From Flavivirga aquimarina (lineage in GTDB: Bacteria > Bacteroidota > Bacteroidia > Flavobacteriales > Flavobacteriaceae): DNA of 64,000 bases. Positions 16,792-24,945 of this stretch are shown one piece after another (within the stretch, counting starts at the first letter, position 1; the number at the start of each line of letters is the position of its first letter). The notes beneath the pieces were generated by a model. That model had not been told where the DNA came from and searched no databases. It saw nothing but the letters and a program-made list of their open reading frames with translations. Location: contig NZ_JAUOEK010000178.1 of NCBI RefSeq assembly GCF_030540835.1, positions 1-64,000 on the forward strand, in the 5' to 3' direction. The position numbers and the translations under genes were made by a program.

Positions 16792-17307
16792 CTAAATGTT
16801 TCTAGGTTCTATTCCTTTTATATGTTTAACCCAGCTTATAACTAATTGTTGCAACTCAGGAGATAAAACTTCCTGTAGTTTTCTTAATTCAAATTCAAAA
16901 ACAAAGGAATCACTTATCTGAGGATCTAGTATTCCTTCGCCATAGACTTTATTCTCTTTCAATATTAATATTGGCAAACCTGCCTGATACGCCATTCCAG
17001 CCTCTATTTGAATCCAAGGAGAAGAGCTATATTTATGAATCAACTCTTTTGAGTTTTCAGAATACTCCTTTTCATAGCCTATATAACTATGATGCCTTTC
17101 TAGTCCAATTACTATAGCAGCGGCACAGGTATCCATTATCTCCTTAATAGGTTTAAGTGGGCTTCTAAAGCTCCAATTATTCTTTCCTAAATTAGTTGGA
17201 TTAAGTTTATGCTTTTTTAGTTCAAGTTCAATCAAAAAGAGAAAGTTTGCCTGTTCTTTGTTATATGGAGTTGGATGTGAAATAAAAACGTTGGTCATAT
17301 TTGTCAT
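16792..17307 (-). CDS. TIR-like / nucleotide-binding Rossmannoid protein
   Basis: The protein has 171 residues. A first strand NVFISHPTP is followed by a helix and KPIKEIMDTCAAAIVIGLER. SPWIQIEAGMAYQAGLPILIL then carries an acidic residue (Glu102) at the place of the TIR catalytic glutamate. This is the pattern of divergent TIR/STIR-type NAD- or nucleotide-processing domains that lie in bacterial conflict operons. It starts 6 bp after the nuclease gene. It could be a second NADase, a signal-binding sensor or an inactive partner. Sequence alone does not decide. Confidence 0.62.
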   Translation of the reverse strand: MTNMTNVFISHPTPYNKEQANFLFLIELELKKHKLNPTNLGKNNWSFRSPLKPIKEIMDTCAAAIVIGLERHHSYIGYEKEYSENSKELIHKYSSSPWIQIEAGMAYQAGLPILILKENKVYGEGILDPQISDSFVFEFELRKLQEVLSPELQQLVISWVKHIKGIEPRNI

Positions 17308-17313
17308 TCTGTT

Positions 17314-18273
17314 CTAAACTATTAAACCATTAACTTCAAAAGAAGATATTTGCTCGGAAGAATTATCTTCAAAATGTCTTATTTGGACCGGTTCCAACTT
17401 TAATGGTGTCGGCTCTATGTTTGCATGACGATCAATTGCAATATTAAATTTTAGTTTTGTGAGTTCTTCGATTAATGAAATTGGGACTTGATAATTTTCA
17501 TCTTCTTTAAATTCAAGAAATGGTTTAAGCGAAGATATTTTAACGACTTCTCCAAACTCTCTTAAACCAACTTCATTGATTAGTTCATCTTTTCTTAAAG
17601 GATTAATTTGCCCCATTAAAAACCCAGCGTAATACATTTTACCATCTTCTTTTAAATAATAAATGACTTTCCAAAATAGAATAGGAATCATAAAATTGGA
17701 GTTATCATGTAATTTCATTTTGAAAACAGGATCATTGTCATCCAATACAGGACCAGTAAAGACTGATACTTTGGCTGGTTTCGGAACTCTACCTTTTATA
17801 ATAATAGAGTTTTCTAAATATTTCCAAGGTCCATTGTTTAATGAGTCATGTTGAGGTGCTGCATTAGGATAATAGAATGTACTTTTAGCTGCTTCTTGTG
17901 CATCATTTTCATTCCCATTTATATCCCATTGGACATCTTCTCTTTTAGTCATATGACCTTTCTCAATGGTCGCTGCTTTAATTTTATTAAATTGTTTATA
18001 ATCATTTGTGGTCAGTTGCTCGTCTTTATTAATCCGCCTATCTCCTTTAAAATTGCCTGTTCTGGCAACTCTTTCAAATTTCACCCTATAAATGTTACTC
18101 GCACTAATAATAGGTACTCTTCTACTCTTACTTTGAATAACACTATAATAGATATAGTCTAATAAACTTTCATTAGTTTTTTTATTCAAGGCAACATCAT
18201 TAATATACTCTTTATAGTCTGGCATATTAACTATGGCATTATCCCCAAGAAAATGAGTGTTGTATCCCTTCAT
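17314..18273 (-). CDS. DNA/RNA non-specific endonuclease (EndoG/NucA-like, beta-beta-alpha metal fold)
   Basis: The protein has 319 residues. The catalytic His107 lies in KGHMTKREDVQW, where classical members have DRGH. The metal-binding Asn region is FYYPNAAPQHDSLNNGPWKYLE (Asn137, Asn146 or Asn147, Glu154), which matches the NUC1 family layout. No signal peptide is seen, so it should act in the cytoplasm on self or phage nucleic acid. It lies 9 bp after the caspase-like gene. The C-terminal region beyond about 240 has no recognised domain and could be a regulatory tail. Activation by proteolysis is an attractive but untested inference. Confidence 0.85.
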   Translation of the reverse strand: MKGYNTHFLGDNAIVNMPDYKEYINDVALNKKTNESLLDYIYYSVIQSKSRRVPIISASNIYRVKFERVARTGNFKGDRRINKDEQLTTNDYKQFNKIKAATIEKGHMTKREDVQWDINGNENDAQEAAKSTFYYPNAAPQHDSLNNGPWKYLENSIIIKGRVPKPAKVSVFTGPVLDDNDPVFKMKLHDNSNFMIPILFWKVIYYLKEDGKMYYAGFLMGQINPLRKDELINEVGLREFGEVVKISSLKPFLEFKEDENYQVPISLIEELTKLKFNIAIDRHANIEPTPLKLEPVQIRHFEDNSSEQISSFEVNGLIV

Positions 18274-18282
18274 GTTATATAT

Positions 18283-19248
18283 CTATATTCTTCCATCTCG
18301 AACCAGTCGCCAATAATGATGGCCTAAAGCGGTAAGTTTACATGTTTTTGATTTCATAGCTGCAAAATACATATGCTCTTCATCAACAGGAATTACTAAA
18401 CCTACACCTTCCAATTTTTGAAGATCCTTAAAAGCTGAAACATTTTCTTCTTTTGCTAAGGGTTCTATTACATCATGTGGCACCTCTTTTGAATTGGTCT
18501 CTTCATATGAAGGGTCTAATTGAAAATTATCCGATGGTTCTCTAAAATATTCAGTAAGTTTTCGTAAAGTACTGAACGAAACTTGGGGAACAATACTTCT
18601 CAATTCGACAAATTCAGTAACATTTGTTTTAAAAACTGGCCTTTGTTCATGTGCTCCTAAACCCTGATCGATATAGGCATATAATCCTCCTGGGGAAATA
18701 TGACCTCTTATGTCAGCTGCACCTCCTTTTAATCCTTCGATTAATAAATTTGTAAAAACTCCATGGCCATTGATTTCCTTCGAAGGCTCATCCTCTCTGG
18801 AAGATGTAAGAATCGAAATGCCTGTACTAATGGATGTAACTGTAGCATTTTGTGCTGGTACAGCAAAACTTCCTGATTTGCAACAATCAAGGATAATAAC
18901 TTTGTTTCTTATTTGTGAATTATTGGCTAAGTTCAAAATATTATCCATCGCAACCCCTTCATCATAACGACTATGGTCTGGCGTTACTATGAAACCTCCC
19001 AATTCGTTAACATAACCGTGACCAGCAAAATATAAGACTCCCATATCAGCATTTAGATTAAAAAAATCGGCAATTTCAGTCATTAATTCCGTCTTGGTTT
19101 GAACATCGCAAATAGTCCTTACTTCAAAATTAGTAGAATCGTTTCCATTAACTTTTAAGAGTTTTGATATACTCTGGGCATCATTAACTGCTCCTTTTAA
19201 TGGATGTGTTGGATATTGATCAATCCCTATTACTAATGCTTTTTTCAT
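18283..19248 (-). CDS. Caspase-like cysteine protease (peptidase C14 / metacaspase type)
   Basis: The protein has 321 residues. The p20-type core is at about 1-210. The catalytic His77 lies in YFAGHGY, and the catalytic Cys123 lies in ILDCCKSG (position of the DSCHSG Cys of metacaspases). The N-terminus KKALVIGIDQYPTHPLKGAVNDA is typical of the family. The C-terminal part (about 255-321, VDEEHMYFAAMKSKTCKLTALG) looks like a small winged-helix-like or sensor domain. Metacaspases cleave after Arg/Lys. It lies 12 bp after the ThsB-like gene, so a TIR-derived signal may activate it, as in caspase-effector Thoeris (inference). Confidence 0.9.
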   Translation of the reverse strand: MKKALVIGIDQYPTHPLKGAVNDAQSISKLLKVNGNDSTNFEVRTICDVQTKTELMTEIADFFNLNADMGVLYFAGHGYVNELGGFIVTPDHSRYDEGVAMDNILNLANNSQIRNKVIILDCCKSGSFAVPAQNATVTSISTGISILTSSREDEPSKEINGHGVFTNLLIEGLKGGAADIRGHISPGGLYAYIDQGLGAHEQRPVFKTNVTEFVELRSIVPQVSFSTLRKLTEYFREPSDNFQLDPSYEETNSKEVPHDVIEPLAKEENVSAFKDLQKLEGVGLVIPVDEEHMYFAAMKSKTCKLTALGHHYWRLVRDGRI

Positions 19249-19260
19249 GCTAAAGAATAC

Positions 19261-19632
19261 TTAAAGGCTATCAATAAAATTACTAATGTTAATATCTGAC
19301 CATACTTTTGTATTTACGCCTACAATATTGGTCCGATCATCAGAATACGCCCAAATACCTAAAACTTTCTTTCCTTCATCTTTTGCGCATTGTATTTCCC
19401 ATTTTTGCCCACTTGATGAACTAGAATTTTTACTTACAAGAACAATTACTCCATCAGAACGTCTAATTCTCGTTTTAACTCTAGTCTTCCAATCCTTATC
19501 GTACGCATGCTTCACGGACATATCTATGAATTCATAAGGTGATCTAGGGCTAAGAGATTGTCCTTTTAGAAAATCCCTTTGTCTTTCGTCTTCAATTGCA
19601 AATGCTATGAATACAACTTTTTTGCTTGCCAT
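19261..19632 (-). CDS. ThsB-like TIR protein (MTH538/DUF1863-type TIR)
   Basis: The protein has 123 residues and is a single TIR-like domain. It reads VVFIAFAIEDERQRDFL, SPYEFIDMSVKHAYDKDWK, RIRRSDGVIVLVSKNS, then GQKWEIQCAKDEGKKVLGIWAYSDDR. Glu79 in W-E-I is the expected catalytic glutamate. This is the domain type of Thoeris ThsB, which senses phage and makes a cyclic-ADPR-type signal from NAD+. As first gene of the operon it is the likely sensor and signal producer. No ThsA (SIR2-SLOG or TM-macro) gene is adjacent. A caspase-like gene takes that position. Confidence 0.85.
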   Translation of the reverse strand: MASKKVVFIAFAIEDERQRDFLKGQSLSPRSPYEFIDMSVKHAYDKDWKTRVKTRIRRSDGVIVLVSKNSSSSSGQKWEIQCAKDEGKKVLGIWAYSDDRTNIVGVNTKVWSDINISNFIDSL

Positions 19633-19696
19633 ATTATTTAGTATTTATTGTTATTTGCTTTTTTTTAATTTAATTAATAATATATGAGTTGTCAGT

Positions 19697-19713
19697 TAGT
19701 ATTATAAATACTA
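19697..19713. promoter_or_regulatory. Palindrome upstream of the TIR/caspase operon
   Basis: TAGTATT-ATA-AATACTA has 7-bp arms, centred 73 bp before the ATG of the ThsB-like gene. It is a possible operator. No dedicated regulator gene is present in the operon. Confidence 0.4.
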
Positions 19714-20030
19714 GCAACTTCTTTAAACTACGGAAAATCGTAAATTATTAATTATAGGGAGAGTTTAAATATAGTAAATTTTGTAGGAATTATTTTGAAG
19801 GAAAACCGTAATATTCGAAAATCAGTTAATTTAAATCCATAGTATAAGAAATTTTTAGAATAAATTTTTTCAAGAGACTATAGTAAAAACTTTTCGCTTT
19901 TAACCAAGCTCAAGTTACATAACGAAAGTACATTATAGTACATTTTGTATTTTAGGTTTATCCTGTGGATGAACATAAAATCAAGAAAGTTGGCGAGCTG
20001 GCAGAATTCCACTAAAGTTTTATATAAGTA

Positions 20031-20055
20031 GCTATAATTCTATTATGTAAAATAT
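20031..20055 (+). repeat. Short partial copy of the direct repeat
   Basis: GCTATAATT, a short spacer and TATGTAAAAT repeat the core of copies A (15508) and B (20185). It lies in the gene-free stretch 19633-20398, which otherwise holds only the palindrome at 19697 and copy B. Confidence 0.35.
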
Positions 20056-20184
20056 CTCTCAACATTTCGTCATTTAAGCGAATTATCAACAGGGTCATGA
20101 AACTTCTTCTAGCGGTCGACTACGCCACATCTTTGCATTTACTCACGTCAATTTTATTTTACGGGTATTCGTGAATGCTTCGCA

Positions 20185-20225
20185 TTTGTATCTATAATTT
20201 GTCGCTATGTAAAATTGCCGCGCCC
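20185..20225 (+). repeat. Direct repeat copy B upstream of the TIR/caspase operon
   Basis: TTTGTATCTATAATTTGTCG and the following CTATGTAAAATTGCCGC match 15508-15549 at about 34 of 41 positions. The orientation is the same, and the copy lies on the far side of the five-gene operon. Confidence 0.5.
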
Positions 20226-20398
20226 ATCATAAAACAAAACATTATGGGGCAATCGATTTTGGGCTCTTCACAAAATCTGCTTTTTTTGAATATAAAAGTA
20301 TCCCGTAAAATGTCAATTGATATACCAGAAAAAGGCTATGCTAATTTGAACTTTTTGATTTTACCTCAAAATCCAATTCGGTATTCTACCCAACTATC

Positions 20399-21624
20399 TT
20401 ATTCTTCCTGTTCAAATTTGGTTATCAATTTTTGCATGTCCTCTACCACCTTCCTTTCAATGACCTAGGCATAGATTTGGGTAGTTTTCAGCCTGGTGTG
20501 CCCCAAGAGTTTTGATACAGTTTCAATAGGAACTCCATTGGAGAGTGTGACAGTGGTGGCAAAGGTGTGCCTGGCAACATGAAAAGTCACCCTCTTTTTG
20601 ACACCACATGCTTTACTCATGATTTTTAAATTGATATTTATCTTTTGGTTACTTTCTACCGGTAGCAATTCCCGTCCAATTCCCAAGCCTATGCCGCTCT
20701 TATATTTATTGATGATTTCTTTCGCTTTTGGCAGCAATGGAATTCTAAGGTTTTCTGACGTCTTGGTCCTATCCAGACATAACCAATCATTTCCATCGAC
20801 TCCTTTGACCATATTATCAACTTTCAGGGCTTTGACATCAATGTATGATAGTCCCGTATAGCAAGCAAACAGAAATACGTCCCGACTTTTTTCTACACCT
20901 TCTTTCCCAAAATAGGTTTTGCTTATCAGCTTCAATTCTTCATGGGACAGGTATTCGGTTTTAACCTTCTCAAATCTTAGTTTGTAATTTTCGAAGGGTC
21001 CTTTGTCACCCATCCCAACCTAACGGCCAACCGGGACATTTTCTTCAGCCGTTCCATGTGCTTCATGACACCATTATTGTTACATGCCCGTCTGGTCGAT
21101 ATCCTATAACTTCTTAGGTATTGCTCAAAATCCATGATAAAACTGTAATCCAGTTTCTTTAGCTGGATATCCTCTACTTTGTATTTTTCCTTTAGAAACT
21201 GGTCGATGCAACGTTCGGTGGAAAAATAGTTCTTTCGTGTACCGGCCTTGATGGAGGTGTACATTGTTGCATTGTGATAGTCTATGAATTCTTTTAAGGT
21301 CTTGCTTTTCTCGTCCACCCCAAAATACCTCGACTTGACCTTCAAAGGTGTGATGACCTTACCTTCCAACATCAGTTCCCTATAGGTTTCAAAGAGGCCT
21401 CTATATGTCTGGTCAAGATAGCTGTTCAATGAAGTAATGTAAGGAGAACGTCCTTTGCCCCTTTTGCGATAATCATCCCATAAACGGGCTTCCAACTTTC
21501 TCTGCAGGCTAAACTCTGTGCGTTCCCCATCGACCGTGATACGGCAATAAATCGTGAACTTATCAAGTGTGTTCTTTCGGCCTCAGGGAAAGAAATTGAT
21601 GGTCAGTCTGGTTTTTTTGTGCAT
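20399..21624 (-). pseudogene. Decayed tyrosine recombinase (second IntDOT-like integrase)
   Basis: This sequence is homologous along its whole length (about 408 codons) to the integrase at 12221-13471. Three lesions are visible. A TGA lies at codon 14 (21583-21585). A one-base deletion near 20995-21003 shifts WVTKDP|FENYKLRF out of frame. A TAG at 20465-20467 replaces the Arg codon after the catalytic Tyr (QIYA*V). The natural stop would be at 20399-20401. The catalytic motifs HVARHTFAT and LLGHT are still readable. It sits about 210 bp from the 3' end of tRNA-Pro, so it probably belonged to the element that first used this tRNA as its site. Confidence 0.88.
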
Positions 21625-21830
21625 AATATATCCTTTTGTGACTGAAAATAAAAGCTGAGGAAATAGGGAAAGATACCTCATGAACAACTTACAATATACA
21701 AAAAAACACTCCCGATTGATTCCCGAATAGGGTACAATTTGGTGTTATTTAGCTCGATTTGGTGTCATTTTTCGGTATAAAACAAAAAAATAATCCTTGA
21801 CAATCATCTGATTATCAAGCCTTTATATAA

Positions 21831-21909
<79 letters not shown>

Positions 21910-21967
21910 AATTATTTTAATAATTTTCAAAGAAAACTATATTTTAATAAATCACAAAAATTTAAAT

Positions 21968-21998
21968 AAAAAAAGACTGCATTTTATGCAGTCTTAAA
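21968..21998 (-). terminator. Rho-independent terminator after trxB
   Basis: The stem AAGACTGCAT / ATGCAGTCTT (21973-21982 and 21986-21995, perfect 10 bp) has a 3-nt loop. On the minus strand a T-run follows (21968-21974). It lies 22 bp after the trxB stop. Confidence 0.88.
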
Positions 21999-22016
21999 TT
22001 TTATTTATTATTATTT

Positions 22017-22967
22017 CTATCCTTCTTTTGCTGCTAAATAACGTTCGGCATCAAGAGCTGCCATACAACCTGTTCCTGCAGCTGTAACTGCTTGTCTGTA
22101 AACATGATCTGCTGCATCTCCAGAAACAAAAACACCTTCTATATTTGTTTTAGATGTTCCAGGTACATTAATAATATAACCTGTTTCATCTAAGTCTAAG
22201 AAGTCTTTAAAAATATCTGTATTGGGTTTGTGCCCAATGGCAACGAAAAATCCTGTAGCAGGAATATCATGCTTTTCATTCGTTTTATTATTAAAAACTC
22301 TAACGCCAGTAACTACTTGTCCATCTCCTAAAACCTCATCAGTTTCTGTATTAAATAGTATTTCAATATTTTCAGTGTCTTTAACTCTTTTAGCCATGAT
22401 CTTAGATGCTCTAAATTCATCTCTACGTACCAGCATTGTTACTTTTGAACATAGTTTCGATAAATAATGAGCTTCTTCACAGGCAGAATCTCCAGCGCCA
22501 ACAATTACAACTTCTTGATTTCTATAAAAGAATCCGTCACATACTGCACAAGCGGATACACCACCGCCTAGTTTCAAATATTTTTGTTCTGAATCTAATC
22601 CTAAATATTTTGCCGATGCTCCTGTCGATATTATAACTGTTTCACAATGAATTTCTTTGGTATCGTTAACCCATACTTTATGAATGTCTCCAGAGAAATC
22701 AACTTTTGTAACCCAACCATCACGTACATCAGTATCAAAACGTTCTGCTTGTTTTTGTAATTCAATCATCATTTCTGGTCCTGTTACTCCTTCAGGGTAA
22801 CCCGGAAAATTTTCAACTTCGTTAGTTGTTGTTAATTGACCTCCTGGTTGGGTACCTTGATATAACACAGGCGACATATTAGCTCTTGCTGCATAAATAG
22901 CTGCCGTATAACCAGCTGGTCCGGAACCTATAATTAAGCACTTAATTTTTTCTATTGTATCCGACAT
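22017..22967 (-). CDS. trxB: Thioredoxin-disulfide reductase
   Basis: The protein has 316 residues, full length for the family. The FAD-binding motif GSGPAG is near the N-terminus (14-19). The redox-active pair C140-A-V-C143 is followed by DG, and the NADPH-binding motif is VGAGDSACEEA just after. The C-terminal FAD motif is GVFVSGDAAD. It reduces thioredoxin with NADPH in the cytoplasm. It is a housekeeping gene, with its own -7 box upstream and terminator downstream. It marks the conserved backbone to the right of the island. Confidence 0.97.
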   Translation of the reverse strand: MSDTIEKIKCLIIGSGPAGYTAAIYAARANMSPVLYQGTQPGGQLTTTNEVENFPGYPEGVTGPEMMIELQKQAERFDTDVRDGWVTKVDFSGDIHKVWVNDTKEIHCETVIISTGASAKYLGLDSEQKYLKLGGGVSACAVCDGFFYRNQEVVIVGAGDSACEEAHYLSKLCSKVTMLVRRDEFRASKIMAKRVKDTENIEILFNTETDEVLGDGQVVTGVRVFNNKTNEKHDIPATGFFVAIGHKPNTDIFKDFLDLDETGYIINVPGTSKTNIEGVFVSGDAADHVYRQAVTAAGTGCMAALDAERYLAAKEG

Positions 22968-22991
22968 AATATTTATAAAATTTAATCAAAG

Positions 22992-22999
22992 CAAAAGTA
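22992..22999 (-). promoter_or_regulatory. Bacteroidota-type -7 box of trxB
   Basis: The minus strand reads TACTTTTG, matching the TAnnTTTG consensus, 25 bp before the trxB ATG. A clear -33 TTG was not found at optimal spacing. Confidence 0.5.
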
Positions 23000-23082
23000 G
23001 AATTTTTGATTAAATCCTTACACATAAATTATCAATAGTTTTTATAAAAAGATAAAGTTTAATTATTTTTATTCTAAATGCT

Positions 23083-23241
23083 GAACTCGTTTAAACTTTT
23101 TGGATTTAAGCGAAAATTAGAAGTTTTTAGTTCTGTTGAAGGCTTTTTTGAGTTGCATAGCAGAGCTACGGAAGGAAAAAAGACAAAAACAGAGTTGAAA
23201 ACAGCAATTTTTTAGCAAATTGAAAAAGTTTAAACGAGTTC
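23083..23241. repeat. MITE-like inverted-repeat element (159 bp)
   Basis: The ends are perfect 19-bp inverted repeats: GAACTCGTTTAAACTTTTT (23083-23101) and its complement (23223-23241). The interior has a smaller palindrome TAGC-AGA-GCTA (near 23157-23167) inside CTTTTTT/AAAAAAG arms, so the whole element can fold into one long hairpin. No ORF is present. It lies between the converging ends of the glycan operon and the trxB promoter region. No clear target-site duplication is visible. It could also terminate the long operon. Confidence 0.7.
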
Positions 23242-23279
23242 ACTATTAAAACATGACTCAATTGTAATACCTAGCCTTA

Positions 23280-24920
23280 TTATTTAGTACTTAAACTATG
23301 CTTGGCGTAATTTAAGCCCAATGCATCATACCGTTCTGCTAAATGTTTCAAACGCTTGTGAAAATCGTTCCAATTTCTAGAATTTTTTGAAGACCAAACA
23401 ACCTCAGACAAAGCTGTTAATCTAGGCAAAATCATATACTCTACATGCTCTGTTGTTTTCATATATTCTGTCCAAACATTACCTTGTGCTCCTAAAATAT
23501 ATTTTTGTTCATCCTCGGTAAGCTCTTTTGGCGTTGGTTCGTACCCATATACGTCTTGAACGGTTGTTTTACCACCTATAGAGAGCGGTTCATTTTCTTT
23601 AACCTCTGTTTGATAAAAGTCAAAATAACAAGAATGTGTGGGAGTCATAACTACATTGTGTTGATGTTTCGCAGCCTCAATACCTCCTTTTTCACCACGC
23701 CACGACATGACGGTAGCGTTTGGTGCTAATCCGCCTTCTAAAATTTCATCCCATCCAATAATATTTTTTCCTTTTGAGTTTAAGAATTTTTCAATTCTTT
23801 TAATGAAATAGCTCTGTAATTCATGTTCATCTTTTAACCCCTCTCTTTTTATAACATCTTGAGCTAATTTACTTTGTTCCCATTGTAACTTAGGAGCCTC
23901 GTCACCACCAATATGAATTAACCCACTTGGAAATAAGTCTACGACTTCTGTTAATACATCTTCTAAAAATTGAAAGGTTTCTTCGCTAGGAGCATAAATT
24001 TCCGGGAATACCCCCCATCTTGTACCTACTTCATACTGTTCTCCTGTATTTCCTAATTCTGGATAAGCCGCAATAGCAGCTAAAGAATGCCCCGGCAATT
24101 CAATTTCTGGAATTACGGTTACATGCCTTTTAGAGGCATAAGCAACAATATCTTTTATCTCTTCTTGAGTATAAAAACCGCCATAGCGAACACCGTCATA
24201 CTTTACATCGTCATTTTTCCATGTATTGCCATGTCCTACAATCGTTTCTTTTCTAAAAGCCCCTACTTCGGTTAGCTTTGGATATTTTTTAATTTCTATG
24301 CGCCAACCTTGGTCTTCTGTTAAATGCCAATGAAATGTATTCATTTTATGCATCGCAATGATATCTATATACTTTTTAATAAAGTCAACAGGAAAAAAAT
24401 GACGTGCCACATCTAAATGCATACCTCGGTACACATATCTTGGACTATCTTTAATTTGTGTTGCTGGAATGGTTAATTCAGTCTCTTTATCACTAGATTC
24501 AATAGATGAAGGCATTAACTGACGTAAGGTTTGTATACCATAAAACACCCCTTTATTCGTTTTTCCTGAAATAGTTATTTGATCGTAAGTAACTGATAAG
24601 GTGTAGCCTTCATCATGAACTATATTTTCATCTAATTGTAAAACAATATTACCTTTAAGGTTTTTAGCATCCTTAAAAGAAATTTCTGTGCCTACTGCAT
24701 TACTTAACATACCGGAAAGGTAATTACCTTCATTCTCTAAATCTGATGTACCAATAATTTTTGTATTAGAATCTATCAAAAACCTTCCTTTTAGAATTTC
24801 TAATGATGTTGGTTTTGGTATGATTTGATAATCATCTTCTGAGTTTACAATATTTTGGTACTGGTTAGCGTATGAAAAAACAGTTGTAAAAGATAGTATT
24901 AATAAGAGTATCTGTTTCAT
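23280..24920 (-). CDS. GH20 beta-N-acetylhexosaminidase (periplasmic)
   Basis: The protein has 546 residues. The signal peptide MKQILLLILSFTTVFSYANQ has no lipobox. A GH20b-type N-domain (about 30-150) is followed by the GH20 barrel (about 155-500), with RGMHLDVARHFFP, HWHLTEDQGWRIEIKKYPKL and the catalytic pair Asp340-Glu341 in HIGGDE. It removes terminal beta-linked GlcNAc or GalNAc by substrate-assisted catalysis. It is the last gene of the operon and has no C-terminal accessory domain, unlike the other two GH20 proteins here. Confidence 0.95.
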   Translation of the reverse strand: MKQILLLILSFTTVFSYANQYQNIVNSEDDYQIIPKPTSLEILKGRFLIDSNTKIIGTSDLENEGNYLSGMLSNAVGTEISFKDAKNLKGNIVLQLDENIVHDEGYTLSVTYDQITISGKTNKGVFYGIQTLRQLMPSSIESSDKETELTIPATQIKDSPRYVYRGMHLDVARHFFPVDFIKKYIDIIAMHKMNTFHWHLTEDQGWRIEIKKYPKLTEVGAFRKETIVGHGNTWKNDDVKYDGVRYGGFYTQEEIKDIVAYASKRHVTVIPEIELPGHSLAAIAAYPELGNTGEQYEVGTRWGVFPEIYAPSEETFQFLEDVLTEVVDLFPSGLIHIGGDEAPKLQWEQSKLAQDVIKREGLKDEHELQSYFIKRIEKFLNSKGKNIIGWDEILEGGLAPNATVMSWRGEKGGIEAAKHQHNVVMTPTHSCYFDFYQTEVKENEPLSIGGKTTVQDVYGYEPTPKELTEDEQKYILGAQGNVWTEYMKTTEHVEYMILPRLTALSEVVWSSKNSRNWNDFHKRLKHLAERYDALGLNYAKHSLSTK

Positions 24921-24945
24921 ATCTATATTTATTTAAAAATTTTAG

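Noticed and set aside
19261-19632. Classical type I or II Thoeris
   Set aside because: The ThsB-like gene is present, but no SIR2-SLOG or TM-macro ThsA is next to it. A caspase-like gene takes that place.
20175-20468. Plus-strand 97-residue frame between direct repeat B and the integrase pseudogene
   Set aside because: It spans a repeat and the antisense of the integrase tail. No family pattern or start signal was seen.
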